A DNA stretch of 30,358 bases. Origin: JBDHUJ01 sp039809105 (lineage in GTDB: Bacteria; Patescibacteriota; Saccharimonadia; Saccharimonadales; UBA4665). The notes beneath the pieces were generated by a model. The model was not told the origin of the DNA, did not search any database, and saw only the letters and a list, made by a program, of their open reading frames with translations. The stretch is from NCBI GenBank assembly GCA_039809105.1, contig JBDHUJ010000020.1:1-30358 (forward strand), read 5' to 3'. The position numbers were made by a program, and so were the translations under genes. This document shows positions 13,910 through 21,440 of this stretch, one piece after another; within the stretch, counting starts at the first letter, position 1, and each line of letters opens with the position of its first letter.

Positions 13910-14246
13910 CCGCAAGAAACAAGCCGATTACTACATGGCGGGAGCCTTGGGCTTGACAGTGGTCGCTACCGGTATAACGCTGTGGCTGTTTGCCCGGTAT
14001 CAGCAGGCGGCTAGTATGGTAGAAACGGCGCTGGCCAAGGGTATCCAGCTCGAAAAGGGCAGGGCGACGTTTCCGGCTGCGCAGGCTCAAGTGGTGGCCG
14101 ATGCGCGGCTGCGGGCGTTTCTGGTAGCCGGAGTTCTGACGGGTTTGTGCGCGCTCGGTCTGGCGGTTATCGTGCTCTGGCACCGCAAGCAGCGCTTGCA
14201 GGCTGCCGCCGAGCCGGTTGGCGCAGAGGAGGCTGCTCGTGCCTGA
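13902..14246 (+). CDS. Small membrane protein, two transmembrane segments
   Basis: A 114-aa protein with hydrophobic helices at about 11-31 (YYMAGALGLTVVATGITLWLF region) and 76-97 (AFLVAGVLTGLCALGLAVIVLW), separated by a charged, probably helical loop, and with an Ala/Glu-rich tail. The ATG at 13902 overlaps the rmuC stop by 8 bases; a longer in-frame start at 13848 would lie deep in rmuC and add unrelated residues. Function unknown. The coupling to rmuC suggests co-expression. It overlaps the next gene by 8 bases. Confidence 0.7.
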   Translation: MNSRKKQADYYMAGALGLTVVATGITLWLFARYQQAASMVETALAKGIQLEKGRATFPAAQAQVVADARLRAFLVAGVLTGLCALGLAVIVLWHRKQRLQAAAEPVGAEEAARA

Positions 14247-14847
14247 ATTGTTCGCGCTCGTCGCTGGACTGATGGTGCTGCTGGGTGCGCCGTTTTACCT
14301 TCGTGACATCCTGCGCGGCCACACTCGTCCGGAGCGGACGACGTGGCTTATTTGGAGTGTGCTGGCCATAATCGCCTTTGTGTCGCAGTTGAAGCTCGGT
14401 GCGCGCTGGTCGCTGGTGTACATAGGACTGACCGCGGTCGGTAGCCTGACGGTGTACCTGTTGTCTTTGCGCCACGGGACCGACGGGTGGAAGGGCGGCG
14501 ACAAGGCGGCTTTGGCTATCGCAGGCGTCGGTATCGCACTGGCGCTGGCCATGCGTTCGGCGCAGATGGCGCTCTTCGGTGTCATGCTGGCGGATTTCGC
14601 CGGCGCAGTTCTGACCATACAGAAAGCCTATCGCCGCCCAAGCAGCGAAACGACCATTACCTGGCTGCTGGCCGGGGCGGCGTGGGTGCTGACGACCTTG
14701 TCTGCCGGGAGCCGGCGGTTCGACCTCATAATCTACCCATTATACATGGCGGCCATATGTTTCGCGGTACCGGCCGCGCAAGCCTTTGGCCGTTTGCGCC
14801 GCGCTGCCCGGCGTCGGGTGCGGGCTGTCGCCGAACCGGAAGCGTAG
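14239..14847 (+). CDS. Multi-pass membrane protein of unknown function
   Basis: A 202-aa protein with about six or seven hydrophobic segments. The N-terminal helix is followed by a motif reading APFYLRDILRGHTRPERTT then WLIWSVL, a P-x-Y-x5-G-x-T-x-P-x4-W-x2-W pattern reminiscent of PQ-loop/SemiSWEET-like proteins (weak similarity, inference). A related half, AGAVLTIQKAYRRPSSETTITWLL, occurs at about 125-150, as expected for an internal duplication. GTG at 14239 with GAGGAGG seven bases upstream is the best start; the TTG at 14218 lacks such a site. It ends 17 bases before a convergent gene. Confidence 0.65.
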   Translation: MPELFALVAGLMVLLGAPFYLRDILRGHTRPERTTWLIWSVLAIIAFVSQLKLGARWSLVYIGLTAVGSLTVYLLSLRHGTDGWKGGDKAALAIAGVGIALALAMRSAQMALFGVMLADFAGAVLTIQKAYRRPSSETTITWLLAGAAWVLTTLSAGSRRFDLIIYPLYMAAICFAVPAAQAFGRLRRAARRRVRAVAEPEA

Positions 14848-14864
14848 ACTGCGCCGGACCGGGG

Positions 14865-15719
14865 TTACTGCGGGATATCGTCGCCGTACACGCCGTGAAG
14901 TAAATCTAAATCCTTCCGCGTGCTCATAAGGAGCTGGTTGTTTTTGCTGCGGAGCGCTTCCAGAACCGCCAATGATTTTTCGTCGGCTCCGAGACTCCGG
15001 AACGTACTAAGGAATGCCTCGAAATCTTTGATAAAACAGTGTCCGCCAGCACCGCGGCCTGTGTCATGTACGGGGTTGGTATGGCTGCTGCCGATACGGC
15101 TGTCGGCAGTAACGGCATCCTGTACTTCGTCCCAATCCGCTCCGGCGGCCTGAGTGAAGTCATAGGCGAGGTTCATGAATAGCAACTTCGTGAACAGGAA
15201 CGTATTACCGATGTACTTGACGCATTCAGCATTCACGGCCAGCGTGACCATGTTGTGCGGGGCATGAGGCAGGAGCTTCAGGATTTCGTGTCCACGAGCC
15301 TGGATATCCGGCGTGTCTTCGGGGATGCCGATGATGTTGCGCTCCGGGTTGGCGGTGTCTTCGGCGGCGGTCTTTTCGCGGAGGAATTCGGGCGAGTGGA
15401 AGACGGTGATTCCCGGAAATTCCTTTTGTAACGTGACAGTAGAACCAGGCACGATGGTGGATTTTATGACTGCCGTGGCACCTTCCGGCACATCGTGGAG
15501 TGCGGCACGGACGATGCTGAGGTCGAAGCCCTGTGGCGTCGTGGGCGTGGGGACGGCGATGAAGATGACGGTGCAGTCCTGTAGCTTTTCTTTGTTGCCA
15601 GCGTATTCTGGTTCCAGCGCGTAGCGTACGACGGGGTACCCGCGGTTCTCGAAATCATCGGCCATGTGCTTGCCGATGAAGCCTTGGCCAATGAACCCGA
15701 CGGCTTCCTTGGCGGTCAC
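14865..15719 (-). CDS. Short UDP-glucose/GDP-mannose dehydrogenase-family protein lacking the C-terminal domain
   Basis: A 284-aa protein. The N-terminal NAD-binding Rossmann fold starts VGFIGQGFIGKHMA (7-20), followed by VIFIAVPTP, the signature SPEFLREKTAAEDTANPER (109-127), the central-domain helix NAECVKYIGNTFLFTKLLF (163-181, with K168 in the catalytic-lysine position) and GGHCFIKDFEAF (225-236, with C228 as the thioester nucleophile). UDP-sugar dehydrogenases are normally about 390-450 residues; the C-terminal nucleotide-sugar-binding domain is absent, though the end looks natural. The GTG at 15719 overlaps the upstream glycosyltransferase stop by one base, so they are co-translated. 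It probably oxidises a nucleotide or lipid-linked sugar, but substrate binding must differ. Confidence 0.8.
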   Translation of the reverse strand: MTAKEAVGFIGQGFIGKHMADDFENRGYPVVRYALEPEYAGNKEKLQDCTVIFIAVPTPTTPQGFDLSIVRAALHDVPEGATAVIKSTIVPGSTVTLQKEFPGITVFHSPEFLREKTAAEDTANPERNIIGIPEDTPDIQARGHEILKLLPHAPHNMVTLAVNAECVKYIGNTFLFTKLLFMNLAYDFTQAAGADWDEVQDAVTADSRIGSSHTNPVHDTGRGAGGHCFIKDFEAFLSTFRSLGADEKSLAVLEALRSKNNQLLMSTRKDLDLLHGVYGDDIPQ

Positions 15720-16669
15720 TATTTGCCGTCTCCAAATCGGATGGCGCGTATCTGTTCCAGGGTTTCTTCGTGCAAGATGCGGTTGGTGCGGATAAGGTCG
15801 GCGATGACGCCGAGCGCCAGACACAGGAACGCGCCGACCAACAGCGCACTGCCGAGGATAAGGGACTGCAAGTGGGCACCCGGGTGATTATCGGCGATAA
15901 AGAAGTACGCATAACGGACGAAGGGGACCAGCCCCGCCACGGCCAATATGGTGCCGATAGTGCCGACGACGACGTACGGGCGGTACATCACGTACGCGCG
16001 GATAATGGCGCTCATGCTTTTAAAAACATGCTGCCACGTGCTTTTGAACAGGCGCGATTCGCGGGTCTTGGCGTTGGTTGTTACCGGTACGCTGACGATG
16101 GGGATGCGCTTGTTCCCGGCCTGGATGGTCGTTTCCATGCAGTAGCTGAACTGAGTGATGATGTTTAGGCGGAGCAACGCGCTTTTGCTGTAGGCCCGAA
16201 AACCGCTGGCGGCGTCGGGGATATTCGTGCCCGCCGCCTTGTTCACGACCCAGCTGCCGAAGTGCTGCAGCAGCTTCTTAAGCGGGCTGAAGTGGGCGAT
16301 TTTGACGGTCTGGCGGTCGGCGATGACTATTTCGGCCTTGCCGTGCAGGATGGGCTGGATGAGGTCCGGGATGCGGTCTTGTGGGTATTGGTTGTCGCCG
16401 TCGGTATTGACCACGATGTCGGCGCCTAGCTCCAGCGCGCGGTCGGTGCCGTCGCGGAAGCTGCGGGCCAGGCCCATGTTGCGGGTGTGGGTCACGACGT
16501 GGTGGACTCCGAGCTTCTTGGCTACCGCGACCGTATCATCGGTACAACCGTCGTCGATAATCAGGTATTCCAGCACGTCGACACCCGGTATTTTTTCGGG
16601 CATATCCGCCATCACCAGCGGCAGGGTCGTTTCCTCGTTCAGGCAAGGAATCTGTACGATAACTTTCAT
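15719..16669 (-). CDS. GT2 glycosyltransferase, dolichyl/polyprenyl-phosphate sugar synthase type
   Basis: A 316-aa protein. A GT-A catalytic domain runs from 1 to about 225: IPCLNEE (7-13), IIDDGCTDDT (37-46), the DxD metal motif TDGDNQYP (89-96) and SGFRAYSKSALL. Two C-terminal transmembrane helices follow (about 236-258 and 274-298), as in membrane-anchored polyprenyl-phosphate mannose/glucose synthases of the GtrB/DPM1-like type. It would transfer a sugar from a nucleotide donor to a polyprenyl phosphate. A strong purine-rich ribosome site (GGGAGG and GGAG) precedes the ATG at 16669, and TATACT at 16694-16689 (minus) provides a promoter in the 35-base gap after the glycoside hydrolase gene. 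Confidence 0.9.
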   Translation of the reverse strand: MKVIVQIPCLNEETTLPLVMADMPEKIPGVDVLEYLIIDDGCTDDTVAVAKKLGVHHVVTHTRNMGLARSFRDGTDRALELGADIVVNTDGDNQYPQDRIPDLIQPILHGKAEIVIADRQTVKIAHFSPLKKLLQHFGSWVVNKAAGTNIPDAASGFRAYSKSALLRLNIITQFSYCMETTIQAGNKRIPIVSVPVTTNAKTRESRLFKSTWQHVFKSMSAIIRAYVMYRPYVVVGTIGTILAVAGLVPFVRYAYFFIADNHPGAHLQSLILGSALLVGAFLCLALGVIADLIRTNRILHEETLEQIRAIRFGDGK

Positions 16670-16704
16670 TGTTTCTCCGTTTCCTCCCAGTATACTACAT
16701 CAGT

Positions 16705-18060
16705 TCAGCTGCGGTTCGGCTGGAGCAAGTCGAGCGTGAGGGCGGCGGTCCAGGAGAAATTGTCGGCGCCGAGCGGTTCGCCGGTGTTCGGGTCGAAGTA
16801 TTCGGCAAAGCCGGACTTTTCGACCATTTCGAGCGATGTTTCGGTGAGTGCGTCGGCATGCTCGCTGTAGCCGTATTCGCGCAAGCCTTGTATGACCAGC
16901 CAGTTGGTGTTGAGCCACGACGGTCCTTGCCAGTACCGTAGCGGGTCGAACATGGGGCTGTCGGCTGGGACGCTTGGCGCGGGGTAGGCGGTACCAAAGC
17001 GGTTTTCGTTCTCTAGGGCGCGCACCAGCACAGCGGCGCGCTCTTTGGTTATACAGCCGGCGTACAGTGGCATCAGCTCCGCTATGGACGGTTGTTTGAG
17101 CAAACGGTGCGTTATGAAGTCGCGTGACCAGTAGCTGCGGGCGTATTCGTCCCAGAGCTCTTCGAGCGCTTCCCGGGAGCGGGCGATGTTTTCGACCAGG
17201 TCGGGCGGCAGCTCGTGGCGGACGGTCTTGGCCATTTCTTGCAGACGCGTGTTAGCGCGGATGAAGATGCAGTTGAAGGTGAGGTCTTCGATGGCGAATA
17301 GTCCGTGGCGCAATATCTTTTCGGTGTCATAGGCTTTGCGACGGAGACGGCGTTGGGCGTCGAACAGCGTCAGGACTTCGGTGGTCGAAAACCGTTCGCC
17401 GAGTGGCGCAAAGTGGAGGTCGCGGCGGAACAGCCCGGCGACCCAGTCGGTGTGTGTTTTGGCGAGCAATCGCACCCAGGCCGGCTGCAAATGCTCGTGC
17501 AGCTCGGTCATCCACGGTGGTGTGTTGTCGAGTCCGGTTTCCCACGGGTGCAGCTGCAAGACCAGGCCTTCCTGGTGGGGGTCACGGTCGGTATACAACC
17601 ACTGGTGGTACGCAGTTATAGCTGGCAGCATAGTTTTGTACCAGCTACGGCGTTCGGCTATGTTCAGCTTCTGGCCGATTTGCCAAACGGCTTCGGCCAA
17701 CATAGGAGGCTGAGTTATGCCACTAGTGGCGACACCGTCCGGCGAATAGGGACTGACCCAACTGCGCCAGTAGCTGCGGTCGCGCCGGTACTTCGCCTCG
17801 TCGCTAAAAATCATATGGGGCACCATGCCGTTGCTCCATTGGCCGCATAACAGATGAGTCAATTCGGCTTGCGCACGGTCGACATCCAAGTGCCGCAGGC
17901 CGATGGCTATGAAACAGCTGTCCCACAGCCACTGGTGCGGGTACATACCTTCGGCCGGCCGGGTGTAACTGCCCTGGTCGTTGCGATGCAGCAGGTCTAC
18001 AGCCGCGGTGGCCAAATCTGCCGGTACGTCGGGCTCAGGAGTAGTTTCTGTCTCGCTCAT
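16705..18060 (-). CDS. MGH-like / GH63-type glycoside hydrolase (alpha/alpha barrel)
   Basis: A 451-aa protein. Family hallmarks: HQWLWDSCFIAIGLRHLD (42-59), NGMVPHMIF, SPYSPDGVATSGITQPPMLAEAVW (103-126), HPWETGLDNTPPW (171-183, with D178 the likely general acid), RYWQGPSWLNTNWLVIQGL, and FAEYFDPNTGEPLGADNF then SWTAAL near the end with the candidate catalytic Glu. These occur in mannosylglycerate/glucosylglycerate hydrolases and related trehalase-fold enzymes. There is no signal peptide, so it acts in the cytoplasm, perhaps on a glycoside compatible solute (inference). ATG 18060 is chosen because TATACT ends 9 bases before it; the 18132 start would span that promoter. Confidence 0.85.
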   Translation of the reverse strand: MSETETTPEPDVPADLATAAVDLLHRNDQGSYTRPAEGMYPHQWLWDSCFIAIGLRHLDVDRAQAELTHLLCGQWSNGMVPHMIFSDEAKYRRDRSYWRSWVSPYSPDGVATSGITQPPMLAEAVWQIGQKLNIAERRSWYKTMLPAITAYHQWLYTDRDPHQEGLVLQLHPWETGLDNTPPWMTELHEHLQPAWVRLLAKTHTDWVAGLFRRDLHFAPLGERFSTTEVLTLFDAQRRLRRKAYDTEKILRHGLFAIEDLTFNCIFIRANTRLQEMAKTVRHELPPDLVENIARSREALEELWDEYARSYWSRDFITHRLLKQPSIAELMPLYAGCITKERAAVLVRALENENRFGTAYPAPSVPADSPMFDPLRYWQGPSWLNTNWLVIQGLREYGYSEHADALTETSLEMVEKSGFAEYFDPNTGEPLGADNFSWTAALTLDLLQPNRS

Positions 18061-18069
18061 GCTTGTACT

Positions 18070-18111
18070 AGTATAAACGGTAACCGCTTGAATCCGCCAG
18101 GCTGGTATAAT
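18070..18111. promoter_or_regulatory. Divergent -10 elements of the hydrolase and the 180-aa membrane protein
   Basis: TATACT on the minus strand (18075-18070) is 9 bases from ATG 18060. TGgTATAAT on the plus strand (hexamer 18106-18111) is 9 bases from ATG 18121. Both predicted transcripts are leaderless or nearly so. Confidence 0.6.
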
Positions 18112-18120
18112 AAATTTCCT

Positions 18121-18663
18121 ATGGAAGCACAACCCCCTTTAGACAAATCAAGCTGGATATTACTTCATAAGAAGGCTGTAGCGGCATTGATTCTCGCTGG
18201 TGGAGTATCGGCGGCAACTGCGGGTTATGAAGTGTACCGGAGACGGCACAAGGAGCTTCACTCGTATCTTGCTAAACGCGACATGTTTGAGCTTGCCCAC
18301 GCAAATACTGACGGGATAAGTTATCGGGCTCGTCAGTTCCGAGGCGTAGTCGCAGCGAGCTTCACGCGTCCCGAGGGTATAAGCCTACAAGACATACAGC
18401 AGCGTATCAGGCCAGGGGCGCGACAAGTTCACATCGGCCGTTTCGTTCATGAACTCATAAAGACACAGATACTGGCACAGCCCGTAGACTCAAAGAATCA
18501 AACGGTTGTGCCACACGCTGACTTTCTTGTCGCGGTGGGTACTGACCCCAAACCATGGTGGCCGCTCCTTGATGCAGCAAAGCAGATGGATGCAGCATTT
18601 GACCCTGATGCTTTCATCGCTTCAATCGCCCAACAGACGGACGAGCCTAGCGATAATTCGTGA
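18121..18663 (+). CDS. Hypothetical protein with one N-terminal transmembrane segment
   Basis: A 180-aa protein: hydrophobic helix at about 18-36 (KAVAALILAGGVSAATAGYE region) after a short cytoplasmic start, then a soluble domain of 140 residues without recognised motifs (notable stretches RQVHIGRFVHELIKTQIL and VGTDPKPWWPLLDAAKQMD). Base composition is more AT-rich than its neighbours, suggesting separate ancestry. The in-frame ORF extends upstream to 17854, but that part is antisense to the hydrolase and lies before the promoter, so ATG 18121 is used. It overlaps the 3' end of the YajQ gene by 17 bases, tail to tail. Confidence 0.7.
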   Translation: MEAQPPLDKSSWILLHKKAVAALILAGGVSAATAGYEVYRRRHKELHSYLAKRDMFELAHANTDGISYRARQFRGVVAASFTRPEGISLQDIQQRIRPGARQVHIGRFVHELIKTQILAQPVDSKNQTVVPHADFLVAVGTDPKPWWPLLDAAKQMDAAFDPDAFIASIAQQTDEPSDNS

Positions 18664-19141
18664 AGCTGAGGGGGAAGTCGAGGTCTTGTGACTTTAGAAG
18701 TTGCATTACGGCTTGGAGGTCGTCTTTGCTGCCGGACATGACGCGGACGGCGTCGCCCTGGATTTGCGTTTTGACCTTCGGGTACGTGTCGCGGATGAGT
18801 TTGGTAAGCTGCTTGGCTTTGTCTTGGTCGAGACCTTGCTTGAACGGTACTTCTTTGGTGGTTTTGAGGTTGCTTTCGACAGATTCTTTGGAGGTGTTGA
18901 GGACTTTTTGGCTCTGGCCGCGGGTTGCCAACTTTTTGCGGTAGATGTCGAGAATGGCGTCGATTTGCCAGTCGCCGTTTCCAGTGACTTTCACGCCCTT
19001 CTTGTCATCCAGCCATTCTAGGCTAGCTGGCGTTCCCTTGAAATCATACCGGCTGTCCATTTCGCGCTCAGTCTGGTCGAAGACATTGTTCATCTCGGCC
19101 TTATCGTATTCACTCACTACATCGAAACTGAAATTTCCCAT
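18647..19141 (-). CDS. yajQ: YajQ-family nucleotide-binding protein
   Basis: A 164-aa protein matching YajQ along its length: MGNFSFDVVSEYDKAEMNN, a DSRYDFKG block, the DDKKGVKVTG strand, the TTKEVPFKQGLDQDKAKQLTKLIRDTYPKVKTQIQGDAVRV region, and the end LLKSQDLDFPLSFTNYR. YajQ proteins form a double ferredoxin-like fold; some bind cyclic di-GMP and others nucleic acids or ATP. The ligand here is unknown and no c-di-GMP enzymes are in the window. The ATG at 19141 is exactly 6 bases after TGcTATACT, so the mRNA is predicted leaderless; an earlier in-frame ATG (19180) lies upstream of this promoter. Confidence 0.93.
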   Translation of the reverse strand: MGNFSFDVVSEYDKAEMNNVFDQTEREMDSRYDFKGTPASLEWLDDKKGVKVTGNGDWQIDAILDIYRKKLATRGQSQKVLNTSKESVESNLKTTKEVPFKQGLDQDKAKQLTKLIRDTYPKVKTQIQGDAVRVMSGSKDDLQAVMQLLKSQDLDFPLSFTNYR

Positions 19142-19147
19142 GAAACC

Positions 19148-19156
19148 AGTATAGCA
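19148..19156 (-). promoter_or_regulatory. Extended -10 promoter, leaderless start of yajQ
   Basis: Minus strand TGcTATACT (19156 to 19148), then GGTTTC and the ATG at 19141. Confidence 0.65.
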
Positions 19157-19165
19157 AGTGCGCAG

Positions 19166-19211
19166 TTGTATTACAGCCAAAAGGTGGCTATAGTAAGTCG
19201 AAACTAGGAGG
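19166..19211 (+). promoter_or_regulatory. Leadered promoter and ribosome site of the phosphoribosyltransferase gene
   Basis: TTGTAT (19166-19171), a 17-base spacer and TATAGT (19189-19194) are followed by a leader of about 15 nt with AGGAGG (19206-19211) before ATG 19216. It contrasts with the leaderless neighbours. Confidence 0.55.
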
Positions 19212-19215
19212 AAGT

Positions 19216-19824
19216 ATGAGCGCCATCGGAAGCGAAGGGGTACCGGAAATCATTGAAGTCGGAGGAATGGAGCATAGTGTCAGCCAACTATTTTCAGCCC
19301 AGCAGATAGAACAGGAAATCAGCGCCCTAGGGAGGGATGTGGCAGCTACGTATGCTGAGAGAGGCGGCGTTCATGTCGTGACCGTGCTGGAAGGAGCTCG
19401 TTGGTTTTCGGACGACCTCCAAGAGGCGATGCGGCAAGCTGAACCTGGCCTGTCTATAGCGAATAGCGACATCCGGATATCTTCGTACGAGGGTACCGAG
19501 TCGACCGGTCGCCTGCGTTTCCATGGTCCCGTGCCGAAAGTGACGGGCGAACATGTGGTGGTGGCAGAAGACATTTTCGATACAGGGTCGACGCTACATG
19601 GTCTGCTGGGAGCTTTGCGGTTACAAAGGCCGGCTTCGCTGGAGGTTGCGGTTCTGTTGGATAAAGACACCCCAAAGCGGGTGCCCGGTATCCTGGGCGA
19701 TACAGTCGTGCGGTCATGCTTCCGAATCGGCCCCGAGTTTGTTATCGGCCGGGGACTTGACCTAGACGGTGAATACCGGCAATTACCCGGTATTCACGTT
19801 CTAAACGAGCGCAAGGCGGCGTAA
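19216..19824 (+). CDS. hpt: Hypoxanthine/guanine phosphoribosyltransferase
   Basis: A 202-aa type I PRTase. VVTVLEGARWFSDDL (54-68) is the pyrophosphate-loop region; the PRPP-binding motif is VVVAEDIFDTGSTL (114-127). LLDKDTPKR supplies the purine-recognition lysine, and FVIGRGLDLDGEYRQLPGIHVL near the end is the HPRT C-terminal signature (usually GYGLD; here GRGLD). It salvages hypoxanthine or guanine with PRPP to IMP/GMP in the cytoplasm. An N-terminal extension of about 20 residues precedes the domain; the Shine-Dalgarno site at 19206-19211 supports this start. It converges on purF with a 16-base gap. Confidence 0.88.
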   Translation: MSAIGSEGVPEIIEVGGMEHSVSQLFSAQQIEQEISALGRDVAATYAERGGVHVVTVLEGARWFSDDLQEAMRQAEPGLSIANSDIRISSYEGTESTGRLRFHGPVPKVTGEHVVVAEDIFDTGSTLHGLLGALRLQRPASLEVAVLLDKDTPKRVPGILGDTVVRSCFRIGPEFVIGRGLDLDGEYRQLPGIHVLNERKAA

Positions 19825-19840
19825 AACCCCGTAAGCTTTC

Positions 19841-21289
19841 TTAAGCAGCGTAGCCAGAGAACACCGGCCTGCGTATGTCGCGCCTGCCGATAGGGATGGG
19901 ATAATCGCCAGTGAAGCAGGAGAGGTCGAAATGGTCGGCCGGGACGCCTGTTACCTCGGTAAGGACGTCTAGCATTCCCTCTAGTGACAGGTAGCCGAGC
20001 CGCTTGCAGCCGATATCGCGTCGTATTTCTTCTATACTTTTCGTCGCAGCGGTCAGTTCTCGTTGACTCGGCATATTTATGCCGTAAAAGTTGGGATAGA
20101 TTATCGGCGGAGAACCGATGGCGACACTGACCGACCGAGCCCCTGCCGACATCAGGCCTCCATGAATAGTAGGGGCGGTGTTGTTGCGCACCAAAGAGTC
20201 ATCGATAACCGTTAAATCATGTCCGGCTAGTAGCTCGCCGGTGTAGGAGTACGACTTGTTACGGAGCGCCTGGCGCATAGCAAGGGTGGCCTGCAGGAAG
20301 GTGCGCTCGTCGGTTATTTTCTTGATAGCACCATGGCCTTCGGTATCCAGTAAGTGTGGTCTATCCCAGGCGGCGGCAAGGCCTTCGGCGTATGGCTTGC
20401 CCGAGTTCGGCACGTATACTACTGCGGTAGTGTCGGCGAACATCTCGCTATGCTCTTGGGCAAACCGTGCGCCCAGTGCGGCGCGTATGTCACCGATGCG
20501 ATGTCCCATGAAACGACTGTTTTTATTTGAGAAATAGATAATTTCAAACGGGTCGTATTTCGGACTCGGGCTGGCCAGTTCGTACTCCTCGATACCATCC
20601 TCGCTTATGGTTATGAGGCCGCCCGGCGGCACGTCTTTGATGTATGTCGCACCGGCCGCGTCGAGCCCTGTGGTTTCGGAGGCTACCATGTAACCGCCCT
20701 CCTTCGTCGCGCCAAGTACCAGCGGACGTATGCCGCAGGGGTCGCGGAAGGCTGCGAGCAAAGGTTCGCCGGACAAACCCTTGCCGTTTATGACGCTAGC
20801 ATGTGCGCCGACCATCAAAGGGTACGTGTCGGCTATGGCTTCGACGACGCTGGCGCCGGATTGTACCCGGTCACCTATGGCCCATGCGCTCATTTGGCTG
20901 TCGTTCATCCCGCGGGTATTTATGCCGCGCCGGTCGAGGTCTCTTTCTAAGGGCGACAAATCTGAACCGTTACCGTTTTCGGCATACAGGGAGTTACCTG
21001 TGTTGATTGGGTACCCTACGAAACCGTCGCCCGATGTAGCGTACCGGCAGTGTCCGACCGTAGCGACAAGACCAAGTTCGCCTACTTGGCTGACGACATG
21101 GGGCTTCAGAACCTCTCTTGCCCGGCCCGGCTCTGCGAACGACTCATAACAGCCCGCGGGCGTAATACCGCCGATGCCGGTGGAATCCGGGCCTCTGTGG
21201 TCAAGCTCCCTGAGGGCGAGCGCGGTCAGCTCAGTGGCATTGGGCCCGAAGGTTCCGACCACTGCGCATCTTTCGCGAATTTCCCCCAT
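19841..21289 (-). CDS. purF: Amidophosphoribosyltransferase (PurF) with an altered PRPP loop
   Basis: A 482-aa protein. C8 (after a seven-residue propeptide) is the N-terminal glutaminase nucleophile in ERCAVVGTFG, followed by RELDHRGPDSTGIG, GHCRYATSGD and SFMGHR-type motifs (NKNSRFMGHRIGDIRAALG). The PRTase half carries VVYVPNSGKPYAEGLA, the flexible loop ERTFLQATLAMRQALRNKSY, the PRPP motif VIDDSLVRNNTAPTI, and YGINMPSQRELTAATKSIEEI, with C-terminal CKRLGYLSLEGML and SCFTGDYP. It converts PRPP and glutamine to phosphoribosylamine. The PRPP loop normally reads DDSIVRGTTS; here the glycine is Asn, which may affect activity. Neighbouring purine synthesis genes are absent from the window. Confidence 0.9.
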   Translation of the reverse strand: MGEIRERCAVVGTFGPNATELTALALRELDHRGPDSTGIGGITPAGCYESFAEPGRAREVLKPHVVSQVGELGLVATVGHCRYATSGDGFVGYPINTGNSLYAENGNGSDLSPLERDLDRRGINTRGMNDSQMSAWAIGDRVQSGASVVEAIADTYPLMVGAHASVINGKGLSGEPLLAAFRDPCGIRPLVLGATKEGGYMVASETTGLDAAGATYIKDVPPGGLITISEDGIEEYELASPSPKYDPFEIIYFSNKNSRFMGHRIGDIRAALGARFAQEHSEMFADTTAVVYVPNSGKPYAEGLAAAWDRPHLLDTEGHGAIKKITDERTFLQATLAMRQALRNKSYSYTGELLAGHDLTVIDDSLVRNNTAPTIHGGLMSAGARSVSVAIGSPPIIYPNFYGINMPSQRELTAATKSIEEIRRDIGCKRLGYLSLEGMLDVLTEVTGVPADHFDLSCFTGDYPIPIGRRDIRRPVFSGYAA

Positions 21290-21425
21290 ACTGCTTTGCC
21301 GCTCCCCTCTATGGTATTTATGCTTAGTGTACGTGGTGTTATGGGATTTGCCAAATAAAAAATATAAGAATTTTTACAGCACTTATTTCCACTATCTTTG
21401 TACGTAGCAAAGCAACCCTCACCCC

Positions 21426-21434
21426 TGCTATACT
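21426..21434 (+). promoter_or_regulatory. Extended -10 promoter, leaderless start of the pheS-pheT polycistron
   Basis: TGcTATACT (hexamer 21429-21434), then GAAGCT and ATG at 21441. The 6-base distance puts the start site on the ATG, so an operon of six genes is predicted to begin with a leaderless pheS. Confidence 0.65.
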
Positions 21435-21440
21435 GAAGCT

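Noticed and set aside
17305..17850. 181-aa plus-strand ORF
   Set aside because: Antisense to the glycoside hydrolase, whose motifs are conserved on the other strand; composition is a codon shadow and no family pattern is seen.
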